From a bacterium (GTDB lineage: Bacteria; 4484-113; JALSIF01): a stretch of DNA of 6,899 bases. This document shows, piece after piece, positions 1-5,106 of the stretch (position 1 is its first letter; the number at the start of each line of letters is the position of its first letter). A program made the position numbers and the translations under genes. The DNA lies in the NCBI GenBank assembly GCA_026981635.1, contig JALSIF010000006.1, forward strand, positions 1 to 6,899, given 5' to 3'. The notes beneath the pieces are model-generated. The model saw only the letters and a program-made list of their open reading frames with translations, made no database searches and was not told the origin of the DNA.

Positions 1-1282
1 GCGGCTGACCAGACTGGTCGGGAGGGGCCTGCTCCACCCAGCGGTCCCCCTCCGGTGGGCTCACCTGCTCCCCCTCTTCCCCTGCCGCTCCCTGGGGAGG
101 AGTGGGAAGCTCGCCCTCCACCTCCTCCCCCTCGCCCCGCAGGGCCGCTTCCAGCTCTTCCTCACTGAGGGGTACTGGGACCTCAAAGCTGGTGATGGGG
201 GGGAAGCTCGCCCCCGCCAGGCTGCCCACCCCCAGCCAGGCCTCCAGCGAGACCAGCCGGGCTGTGCGGGTGATCCGCTCGGGCAGGGACCGGGAAAGGA
301 CCACCCGCTTAAGCATCAGCGGGTCGCTTACCAGAAAGAGGTCGTAGCCGGAGGAAAAGAGGTCAAGCATCAGGCCGCCCTCGGGCCTCTCCTCTGTGCC
401 GGCCCCCCTGAGGTCAGCCACCATCAGGCCGGTGTAGCCCCTCAACCGGGCACCCTGGGCAAACTGGTCCGCCTGCTCCGCACCCATCTTTGCCACCCTG
501 ACCAGCAGGGCCACCGGCCGGGTAGGAAGCAGGCTGCCCGGCTCTACCGCTACCAGGGGGAGCACCCCGTAGCGCATCATCTGGCGCCCCAGCCGGTCAA
601 GCAGCGCCTTGGCCCGGGCCTGGTCCAGGTCGCCCCGCTGGGGCGGCTCCACCACCAAACAGGCAAGGCCCAGCTTGCGGGCCGCACTGGCCGCCTGTTC
701 GGCCAGCCGGTCCACTACCGCCTCCCCCCGGGCCGGGTCCACGTAGGCAAACTCTCCCCAGTGGGGCACCGCCGCCTCCGGGCTCTCCAGGGTAAGGGCC
801 TCCTCCAGCGGGGCGCAGACGAGGGGAGGAATACTGCCCGCACCATAGAGGCTGACCAAGGCACTCCTCACTCTGCCCTGGTCCTCCCCCCCAAGGTCAA
901 GCACCACCATCCCCAGGTCACGGGCCAGGTTCATCCCCGCCTCAAGCTGGCTGAGCCCCATGCCGGCGCCCAAGACCCTGAGGCTGAGCTCCCCCACCTC
1001 CATCTCCACCAGCCGGGCGATGGAGCGGGCGTAGAGGGCCTTGCCGGCCGGGGCGGGGGGCGGGGCGGAAAGCATGGTCAGGTCCAGCCGCTTCCCCTCC
1101 AGGTAGACGAAATAGGCGGTCCACAGCATGCTCACCACCGCGGTGGCCACCGCGGCGCCCACCCAGAACCAGAACCAACGCTCGTCGCGGCTGGGCGGTG
1201 GGGTAGTCCCGCTGGCCGCCTCCTCCACCTCCGGCCCGGCTTCCTCCGCCTCCACCGGCTCCCTCGCCTGCTTATCGCTCAC
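1..1282 (-). CDS. Membrane-anchored protein with degenerate GH3-like domain (3' end outside window)
   Basis: The frame is open from a GTG at 1282 to the window edge, giving 427 codons with no stop. Residues 1-35 are acidic and Pro-rich. One membrane segment follows at about 36-60 (starting RWFWFWVGAAVA), so the bulk probably lies outside the membrane. Residues 85-350 resemble GH3 (NagZ-type beta-N-acetylhexosaminidase) in order: GAGSIPPLVCAPLEE (147-161) sits where GH3 has iPpLvaiDqEGG; AARKLGLACLVVEPP (200-214) matches the 'lGinlnfAPv' strand; RGYTGLMVADL (281-291) matches 'lGf.GvviTDdl'; SSGYDLFLVSDP (310-321) matches 'AGaDlll'; and RSLPERITRTARLVSLEAWLG (331-351) matches the closing 'RIdeSVrRILalK..LG' helix. 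The KHFPGHG loop is missing, so enzyme activity is doubtful and a binding or scaffolding role is possible. Residues 373-427 are an acidic, Pro-rich tail. No in-frame ATG, GTG or TTG start was found upstream. The gene is certain, the fold assignment tentative, the function unknown. Confidence 0.7.
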   Translation of the reverse strand, partial: MSDKQAREPVEAEEAGPEVEEAASGTTPPPSRDERWFWFWVGAAVATAVVSMLWTAYFVYLEGKRLDLTMLSAPPPAPAGKALYARSIARLVEMEVGELSLRVLGAGMGLSQLEAGMNLARDLGMVVLDLGGEDQGRVRSALVSLYGAGSIPPLVCAPLEEALTLESPEAAVPHWGEFAYVDPARGEAVVDRLAEQAASAARKLGLACLVVEPPQRGDLDQARAKALLDRLGRQMMRYGVLPLVAVEPGSLLPTRPVALLVRVAKMGAEQADQFAQGARLRGYTGLMVADLRGAGTEERPEGGLMLDLFSSGYDLFLVSDPLMLKRVVLSRSLPERITRTARLVSLEAWLGVGSLAGASFPPITSFEVPVPLSEEELEAALRGEGEEVEGELPTPPQGAAGEEGEQVSPPEGDRWVEQAPPDQSGQP

Positions 1283-1288
1283 GGCGCG

Positions 1289-1294
1289 ATTATA
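1289..1294 (-). promoter_or_regulatory. -10 box TATAAT of a predicted leaderless promoter
   Basis: A perfect TATAAT on the minus strand is followed by six bases and then the GTG start at 1282. If the hexamer occupies -12 to -7, then +1 is the G of GTG. No Shine-Dalgarno precedes the GTG, which fits leaderless initiation. No convincing -35 hexamer is seen at 16-18 bp spacing. Confidence 0.6.
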
Positions 1295-1309
1295 TGGCCC
1301 GCAGGGCCA
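1295..1309. repeat. Inverted repeat in divergent intergenic region (possible operator)
   Basis: TGGCCC-GCA-GGGCCA is a perfect 6 bp inverted repeat with a 3 nt centre. It abuts the TATAAT box at 1289-1294 and would fill the spacer of that promoter. It lies between the divergent GH3-like and CsgG-like genes. It could be a regulator site or chance in GC-rich DNA. Confidence 0.35.
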
Positions 1310-1387
1310 GCAGATGGATGACCTTCCCTCCCCGTCTATGGCTTCGCTATCATCAGGGGGCCGAGCATGGCTTGTTTGTGGCCCTCT

Positions 1388-1402
1388 GGAGGAGGAAAGG
1401 AG
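1388..1402 (+). promoter_or_regulatory. Shine-Dalgarno of CsgG-like gene, decides its start
   Basis: The purine run GGAGGAGGAAAGGAG ends 2 nt before the ATG at 1405, with its GGAGGAGG part 9 nt away. It selects 1405 over the in-frame ATG at 1294, which would add 37 residues ahead of an obvious signal peptide and overlaps the divergent promoter. A second in-frame ATG at 1414 is also possible. Confidence 0.8.
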
Positions 1403-1404
1403 CT

Positions 1405-2385
1405 ATGAAAAGGATGAACCTTCTTCTGGTACTGGCTTTGGGAATGATGCTGGCTCTCTCCCTTCCCGCCCTGGCTCTACAGGAAGGCGGGGGAGCCGGG
1501 AAGGGAGCAGAAGACGACTACACCGGCCGCCCCCGCCTGGCGGTGATGCCGGTGGAGAACACCTTTGCCGCTGAGTACCGCACCAACGTGGGCAACGCCC
1601 TGGCCGACATCTTCATCTCGGAGCTGATGAAGACTGGCCGCTTCGTGGTGCTTGAGCGAAAGGACCTGGAGCAGCTCATCGGCGAGATTGACCTTGGCGA
1701 GGCGGGATACGTGGAGGAGGAGACCAAGGTGCCCAAGGGCTTCTTCAAGGGGGTCCAGTATGCCTTCTTCGCCAAGCTTACCGACTTCGGCATAGAGAGC
1801 CGCTCGGTGGGCGGCGGGGGGATCATCGGCGGCGCCCTGGGCGGCCTGGGGGTGAAGAAGCAGAAGGCCCGCGCCAGGATTGACTTTCGGCTGGTGGAAG
1901 TGCGAACGGTCAAGACCATCCTCACCGGCAGCGGTGAGGGCCAGTTCAGCCGCACCGGGCTTTCCGCCATCGGGGCCAACTTCGGCAGCTGGATCGCCGG
2001 CATTGACATCCACTCAAGCGAGTTTCGCGAGAGCGAGGTGGGCAAGGCGATCATGAAGGCGGTAAACCAGATCATTGACCAGATCAAGGCGAAGTTCCCC
2101 CTGCGGGCGCGGGTGGTGGCGGTAAGCGGTACCACCGTCTACCTGGACCTGGGGGAGAACGCCGGCCTCAGGCCGGGGATGGTGGGAAGGCTTCTGGAGC
2201 TTACCGTGATCCGCGACCAGGACGGGACGGTCATCTTTGAGGAGAAGAAGGAGGTGGGCAAGGTGGAGATCCTGGAGGTGCAGGCAAACGGCAGCAAGGG
2301 CCGGGTGAAGGGCCTTGCCCCCTTCTACGAGCTGAAGCCCGGCACGGTGGTGGAGTTTGAGGAGGAGAAGAAAGAGGAGAAGTAG
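1405..2385 (+). CDS. Secreted CsgG-family protein with C-terminal FlgT-like domain
   Basis: The product has 326 residues. A Sec signal peptide (1-25: MKRM, a Leu-rich core, then PALA-LQ) has no cysteine at the cleavage site, so this is not a typical lipoprotein as CsgG and LpoB are. Residues 43-228 match the CsgG family: RLAVMPVENT (44-53), the ADIFISELMKTGRFVVLERKDLEQLI stretch (67-92), QYAFFAKLTDFG (118-129), a Gly-rich loop (133-150) and ARIDFRLVEVRTVKTI (157-172). Residues 234-317 resemble the FlgT C-terminal module, with RVVAVSGTTVYLDLGENAGLRPGM (236-259) and a VGKVEILEVQANGSKGRV strand pair (284-301). The tail is Glu/Lys-rich. CsgG relatives act in curli export, penicillin-binding-protein activation or flagellar envelope assembly; none of those partners is visible here, so an envelope role is inferred only. 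The gene is monocistronic in this window, divergent from the GH3-like gene and convergent with spsF. Confidence 0.8.
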   Translation: MKRMNLLLVLALGMMLALSLPALALQEGGGAGKGAEDDYTGRPRLAVMPVENTFAAEYRTNVGNALADIFISELMKTGRFVVLERKDLEQLIGEIDLGEAGYVEEETKVPKGFFKGVQYAFFAKLTDFGIESRSVGGGGIIGGALGGLGVKKQKARARIDFRLVEVRTVKTILTGSGEGQFSRTGLSAIGANFGSWIAGIDIHSSEFRESEVGKAIMKAVNQIIDQIKAKFPLRARVVAVSGTTVYLDLGENAGLRPGMVGRLLELTVIRDQDGTVIFEEKKEVGKVEILEVQANGSKGRVKGLAPFYELKPGTVVEFEEEKKEEK

Positions 2386-2386
2386 C

Positions 2387-2417
2387 TCCCCTCCAGTGAA
2401 TAGATAGGGGGTTCTTT
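2387..2417 (+). terminator. Weak intrinsic terminator between convergent genes
   Basis: Two bases after the CsgG-like stop, TCCCCT can pair with AGGGGG across a 13 nt loop, followed by TTCTTT. The stem is short and the loop large, so this is a weak call. The location between convergent stops at 2385 and 2421 supports a terminator being here. Confidence 0.35.
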
Positions 2418-2420
2418 GGC

Positions 2421-3164
2421 CTACGCCCTGATCTGGACTACGTCCTGGTTGATCTCGCGAAGCTCGGGCTCGCTTATGAGAAGCTCCACCACCGCCTGAA
2501 GACCCACCGGCTCGCCGTCCTGGTAGAGGCGCTCGTAGATGCGGCTTAGAAGCTTATAGTCCTGGTCGGTGTCCAGGGTGAGCCTAAGCTCCGGGTGGGA
2601 AAGCTCCTCCGGCACCTCCAGGTCGTGGGCGATGAAGCCCCGGCTGGGGGCGTAGCTCATCCCCTCCTCGGCGATGTAGCTGGTCACATGCTCCCGGTAG
2701 CGGGGCTCCTTGACCAGCTGGTCCATCCGCTCCAGGGCCTTCCTGGTCAGCGCCTCCGCCATGGTGCCCAGGGGGAGGGCCGACATGCGCACGTAGTCCA
2801 CCTCGGGGTGCTCCTCCAGGTAGGCCACCTCAAGGTCTATCCCCTCCGGCCAGGTGAGGGGGTTGTCCGCCGTCACCCGGACGATGATCTCCGCCCCGGT
2901 GTCGTAGGCGGCATAGACGAAGCGCTTGAGCACGTCCTCGTTGGGGCCATAGACCACCTTGACCGACAGCTCGCCTAGCAGCTGGTCAAGCCTGCTCCCC
3001 TGCTCCTCCTCCGGGATGGCCACCACCACCTCGTCCAGCCGCCCACAGCGCGAAAGCCCCTCCAGCAGGTGAACGATGACCGGCTTTCCCGCCAGGGGAA
3101 GCAGAACCTTCTCCGGCAGTCTAGACGAGGCGAGGCGCGCCTGAACGATGGCAACTCTATTCAT
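2421..3164 (-). CDS. spsF: SpsF-type cytidylyltransferase family protein
   Basis: The product has 247 residues and belongs to the cytidylyltransferase (SpsF/CMP-NeuAc synthetase-like, KdsB-related) group that activates sugars with CTP. Visible signatures are the N-terminal nucleotide-binding loop VQARLASSRLPEKVLLPLAG (7-26), GKPVIVHLLEGL (26-37), RVTADNP (96-102, the probable metal and sugar site with D100) and LRLTLDTDQDYKLL (193-206). These are the hallmarks of the SpsF family (spore coat polysaccharide protein F), but the sugar substrate cannot be read from sequence and sporulation should not be assumed. The start ATG has a GGGTGGGAG Shine-Dalgarno 7 nt upstream. The upstream neighbour in the same direction is a hexose-1-phosphate nucleotidyltransferase, so both may feed glycan or surface polysaccharide synthesis. 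A same-frame small ORF ends 3 nt before this ATG. Confidence 0.85.
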   Translation of the reverse strand: MNRVAIVQARLASSRLPEKVLLPLAGKPVIVHLLEGLSRCGRLDEVVVAIPEEEQGSRLDQLLGELSVKVVYGPNEDVLKRFVYAAYDTGAEIIVRVTADNPLTWPEGIDLEVAYLEEHPEVDYVRMSALPLGTMAEALTRKALERMDQLVKEPRYREHVTSYIAEEGMSYAPSRGFIAHDLEVPEELSHPELRLTLDTDQDYKLLSRIYERLYQDGEPVGLQAVVELLISEPELREINQDVVQIRA

Positions 3165-3167
3165 GAT

Positions 3168-3296
3168 CTATCTCCCACCCAAGAATGGATTCGGCGAATG
3201 TGCGCGACCAGCCGATCTGGTCAGCAAATGGCCGGTTCTTTCCTTGCCAGGACGGGATAACCACTGCTTCCCGCCCCGGCTAAGCCGATCTGTCAC
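3168..3296 (-). CDS. Possible leaderless 42-residue leader peptide upstream of spsF
   Basis: A GTG at 3296 opens 42 codons ending in TAG at 3168-3170. The peptide starts MTDRLSRGGKQWLSRPGK and is strongly basic, with no membrane segment. I do not recognise it. The case for translation is position: the GTG lies exactly 6 nt after a perfect TATAAT, the same geometry as at the GH3-like gene. The TAG is followed by ATC and then the spsF ATG in the same frame, so a ribosome finishing here would be next to the spsF start, and the spsF Shine-Dalgarno lies inside its last codons. It could be a coupling or attenuation leader peptide, a decayed N-terminus of spsF, or a chance ORF, since a 43-codon open frame is not rare in GC-rich DNA. 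Confidence 0.4.
   Translation of the reverse strand: MTDRLSRGGKQWLSRPGKERTGHLLTRSAGRAHSPNPFLGGR
3172..3180 (-). promoter_or_regulatory. Shine-Dalgarno of spsF, inside the upstream small ORF
   Basis: GGGTGGGAG on the minus strand ends 7 nt before the spsF ATG. It supports the ATG at 3164 rather than an upstream start. It overlaps the last sense codons of the possible leader ORF, so translation of that ORF could affect access to this site. Confidence 0.7.
3206..3222 (-). other. Hairpin in the spsF leader RNA
   Basis: GACCAG and CTGGTC form a perfect 6 bp stem around a 5 nt loop (ATCGG on the RNA strand). It lies about 42 nt before the spsF start and has no following U-run, so it is not an intrinsic terminator. 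It overlaps one copy of the leader's repeated 10-mer. Confidence 0.4.
3210..3292. repeat. 10-bp direct repeat AGCCGATCTG in the spsF leader
   Basis: AGCCGATCTG occurs exactly at 3210-3219 and 3283-3292, 73 bp apart. The second copy overlaps the near-palindrome CGGCT-A-AGCCG (3277-3287) about 10-20 bases downstream of the predicted transcription start. The copies fall in different codon phases of the small ORF, so codon use does not explain the repeat. They might be operator half-sites or leader RNA structure. Confidence 0.4.
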
Positions 3297-3302
3297 GGCT
3301 TC

Positions 3303-3308
3303 ATTATA
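3303..3308 (-). promoter_or_regulatory. -10 box TATAAT of the spsF leader promoter
   Basis: A perfect TATAAT is followed by GAAGCC and then GTG. The predicted +1 is the G of GTG at 3296, giving a leader of about 130 nt to the spsF ATG. The only -35-like hexamer, TTGCCC, sits at a poor 15 bp spacing. This promoter could express spsF separately from the upstream nucleotidyltransferase. Confidence 0.6.
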
Positions 3309-3344
3309 ACCCGATTTGACCCGGGGCAAGGGTACCAGCCAGGA

Positions 3345-3365
3345 CCCGGAGGGCTATCCCTCGGG
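3345..3365 (-). other. Hairpin spanning a stop codon
   Basis: CCCGAGGG pairs with CCCTCCGGG (8 bp with one bulged C) around an ATAG tetraloop. The loop contains the TAG stop of the nucleotidyltransferase. No U-tract follows, so intrinsic termination is not shown; it may act as a 3' RNA stabiliser or a partial terminator before the spsF promoter. Confidence 0.35.
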
Positions 3366-4388
3366 CTTGGTATAAAGGACCTGGTCGGAGATCTTCTCCC
3401 CCCTGCGCACCACCGTTCCCGGGGCGACGATCACCCGCTCAAGCTCCGCCTCTTCCTCCACCACCGCATCGGGCATGAGGATGGTCTCGGTAAGCTTTGC
3501 CCCCTGCCCCACGCTGGCCCGGGCGCTCACCACCACCTTGAAATCAAAGCGGGCCCCCCTGGCCGGGTCGGCGCTTCGGTGGAGATATACGTAGTCCTTG
3601 AACAGGCTGGCGTCGTCCCGCTCCCCGCCCAGGCTTTCCATCCCGTAGAGGTGCCACCAGTAGAGGATGTCAAAGTGGACCTGGAAGAAGGACTCAATGG
3701 TCCCCACATCGGCCCAGAAGACCTCCCCGCCGCTGTCTCTCACCTCCAGGCCCATGGGGTACATCTTCACCCGCAGATCCCTCGCCGCCGCAGGAAAGAA
3801 GTCCCGCTCCAGGGAGAAGTTGCCCTGGCGGGGAAGCATCTCCAGAGCCCGCTCGCCAAAGACATAGATGCCCGCATTGATGTAGTGGGGACCCCCACCG
3901 GGGGAAGAAGGCTTCTCCACAAAACCCCGAATGAAGCCATCCGAGGAAACCTCTATCAGACCGAAGCGTGAGGGGTCGCGCACCGGAAAGCCCACGATGG
4001 TAAGGTCTGCCCTCTCCCGCTCATGAAAGGCGACCACCTCCCTCACCGGCAGAGTGGTGATGATGTCCCCGTTCATCACCACCAGGGGAGCGCCCACCTC
4101 AGGGTGGGCCTCCAGGGCTTCGGCTACCCCGCCGCCAGTCCCCCGCGGCTCCCTCTCTCGGTGGATGGAGAGCGACCAGGGAAGATCCAGCAGGCTGACC
4201 TCAATCCTCAGCCGGTCGGCCCCGTGGCCGCTGGCGAGTATTACCCGCTCAAGCTCAAGCTCCCTCAGCGCCCAGAGGACATAGTGGATCACCGGCCGGT
4301 CAAGCAGGGGGAGCACCGGCTTGGGCAAAAGCTCGGTCAGGGGGCGGAGCCGGGTCCCCTGTCCACCGGCAAGGATGAGGGCAAACAT
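3354..4388 (-). CDS. Hexose-1-phosphate nucleotidyltransferase (ManC/RfbA/RmlA superfamily)
   Basis: The product has 344 residues. It opens with the nucleotide-sugar pyrophosphorylase signature LILAGGQGTRLRPLT...LPKPVLPL (4-28). Next come the region PRGTGGGVAEAL (81-92, the base/sugar loop), VVMNGDII (103-110, metal-binding D108), FVEKPSS (156-162), NAGIYVF (171-177) and WADVGTIESFF (225-235, second metal-site region). The enzyme joins NTP and a sugar-1-phosphate to give an NDP-sugar plus pyrophosphate, in the cytoplasm. Residues 284-327 form a few hexapeptide-like turns (VVVSARASVGQGAKLTETIL and onward), a short left-handed beta-helix, so a mannose-1-phosphate guanylyltransferase-like or related enzyme is likely; the exact nucleotide and sugar are not decidable. 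No Shine-Dalgarno precedes the ATG. The start lies 50 bp after rpmA and 6 nt after a TAACAT box, suggesting its own leaderless promoter beside the ribosomal genes. Confidence 0.85.
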   Translation of the reverse strand: MFALILAGGQGTRLRPLTELLPKPVLPLLDRPVIHYVLWALRELELERVILASGHGADRLRIEVSLLDLPWSLSIHREREPRGTGGGVAEALEAHPEVGAPLVVMNGDIITTLPVREVVAFHERERADLTIVGFPVRDPSRFGLIEVSSDGFIRGFVEKPSSPGGGPHYINAGIYVFGERALEMLPRQGNFSLERDFFPAAARDLRVKMYPMGLEVRDSGGEVFWADVGTIESFFQVHFDILYWWHLYGMESLGGERDDASLFKDYVYLHRSADPARGARFDFKVVVSARASVGQGAKLTETILMPDAVVEEEAELERVIVAPGTVVRRGEKISDQVLYTKPEG

Positions 4389-4394
4389 GGCCAG

Positions 4395-4400
4395 ATGTTA
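4395..4400 (-). promoter_or_regulatory. -10-like box TAACAT, possible leaderless promoter
   Basis: TAACAT matches TATAAT at positions 1, 2, 5 and 6, and is followed by CTGGCC and then the ATG at 4388. The 6 nt spacing puts +1 on the ATG. No Shine-Dalgarno or -35 hexamer is visible. The call rests largely on the shared geometry with 1289-1294 and 3303-3308. Confidence 0.45.
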
Positions 4401-4438
4401 GCCGGCGCGGTATGAAGGGTGGCTGGGAGCAAGCAGTC

Positions 4439-4693
4439 CTACTCCTCGGGCACCACCATGACGATCTTTCGCCCGTGCTTCTTGCCGAAGCGGACGATGC
4501 CCTCGGTCACCGCATAGATGGTGTAGTCCTTGCCCATCCGGGTGCCGGGCCCGGGGTGGAAGGTGGAGCCCCGCTGGCGCACGATGATGGAGCCGTTCCT
4601 GGCCCGCTGGCCGCCGTAGAGCTTTACCCCCAGCCGCTTGCCTTCGCTGTCGCGGACGTTCTGCGTGCTTCCTAGTCCTTTTTTGTGTGCCAT
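4439..4693 (-). CDS. rpmA: 50S ribosomal protein L27
   Basis: The product is 84 residues, the normal size for L27, a 50S protein whose N-terminal tail reaches toward the peptidyl transferase centre. The sequence begins [24 protein letters not shown] (1-24) and continues with GGQ (27-29), [23 protein letters not shown] (36-58) and [14 protein letters not shown] (65-78), all family hallmarks. It starts directly at MAHKK, with no N-terminal extension of the kind cleaved by Prp in Firmicutes, and no prp/ysxB gene lies between it and rplU. The usual GGG of the tail is GLG here. rplU ends 11 bp upstream, so the pair is co-transcribed. Confidence 0.97.
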   Translation of the reverse strand: MAHKKGLGSTQNVRDSEGKRLGVKLYGGQRARNGSIIVRQRGSTFHPGPGTRMGKDYTIYAVTEGIVRFGKKHGRKIVMVVPEE

Positions 4694-4695
4694 GG

Positions 4696-4702
4696 CTCCC
4701 CT
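4696..4702 (-). promoter_or_regulatory. Shine-Dalgarno of rpmA
   Basis: AGGGGAG lies 2 nt before the ATG, within the 11 bp gap after the rplU stop. The spacing is short, but this is the only candidate and confirms the ATG at 4693. Confidence 0.7.
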
Positions 4703-4704
4703 GC

Positions 4705-5025
4705 CTAGACCTGGATCTTCTCCACTTTGAGATAGGTGATGTGGTCGCGGTGGCCGTAGAGACGGCGGTAGCGCTTCTTGGGGCGAAACTTCATCACCCG
4801 GATCTTGGGTCCCTTGGTGTGCTCAAGCACCCTCAGGGTCACCTTGGCCCCCTCAAGGTAGGGCCTACCCACCTTGACCTCATTGCCCTCCTCGTCAAAG
4901 GCCAGAAGCACGCTCTCCACGTCCACCGTCTCGCCCTCAACCGCATCCTTGAGGTGGAAGGTGCGCACCACCTTGCCCTCGCTGAGGGCGTACTGCTTGC
5001 CCGCAATCTCGCAGATTACCTTCAT
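4705..5025 (-). CDS. rplU: 50S ribosomal protein L21
   Basis: The product is 106 residues, typical for L21, an early-assembling 50S protein that contacts 23S rRNA. Recognisable segments are [13 protein letters not shown] (8-20), [21 protein letters not shown] (52-72) and the basic C-terminal signature [24 protein letters not shown] (74-97). It begins about 80 bp after rny and has its own promoter (-35 and -10 within 5049-5077), with a predicted leader of only about 17 nt, so there is little room for the longer L21 leader RNA used in some Firmicutes. The Shine-Dalgarno GAGGAG lies 6 nt before the ATG. rpmA follows after 11 bp. Confidence 0.97.
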   Translation of the reverse strand: MKVICEIAGKQYALSEGKVVRTFHLKDAVEGETVDVESVLLAFDEEGNEVKVGRPYLEGAKVTLRVLEHTKGPKIRVMKFRPKKRYRRLYGHRDHITYLKVEKIQV

Positions 5026-5031
5026 CGCCGT

Positions 5032-5037
5032 CTCCTC
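5032..5037 (-). promoter_or_regulatory. Shine-Dalgarno of rplU
   Basis: GAGGAG sits 6 nt before the ATG at 5025 and falls inside the short predicted leader. It shows that this transcript uses normal ribosome binding, unlike the putative leaderless starts. Confidence 0.75.
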
Positions 5038-5048
5038 GGGGGCCAGCC

Positions 5049-5077
5049 TTTATAGCAGAGCGCCCCCTTCCGGTCAA
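5049..5077 (-). promoter_or_regulatory. Sigma-70-type promoter of rplU-rpmA
   Basis: On the minus strand, TTGACC (5072-5077) and TATAAA (5049-5054) are separated by exactly 17 bp. Each hexamer has one mismatch to consensus. Transcription is predicted to start near 5042, giving a leader of about 17 nt. This is the best full promoter in the window. Confidence 0.75.
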
Positions 5078-5106
5078 GCCGTATGCCTTATACCACCCCC
5101 GACGCC

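Noticed and set aside
761-1321. A 186-codon plus-strand frame and its overlapping neighbours at 102-347 and 1128-1574
   Set aside because: These are antisense to the continuous minus-strand GH3-like frame and have compositions expected of shadows (Ser/Arg or His/Gly runs) with no family signature.
1294-1404. N-terminal extension of the CsgG-like protein from the ATG at 1294
   Set aside because: It would put 37 unrelated residues before a standard signal peptide. A strong Shine-Dalgarno lies right before the ATG at 1405.
7-2723. GACCAG/CTGGTC palindromes at 7-19 and 2712-2723 as sites matching the hairpin at 3206-3222
   Set aside because: Spacing differs (1, 0 and 5 bases), and GAC CAG and CTG GTC are common codon pairs here. 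The two coding copies are explained by codon use.
3309-3330. T-arm-like sequence (CCCG, loop with TCAAAT, CGGG) suggesting a tRNA in the gap before spsF
   Set aside because: The loop is 8 nt and no acceptor, D or anticodon arms can be placed around it. It overlaps the promoter region.
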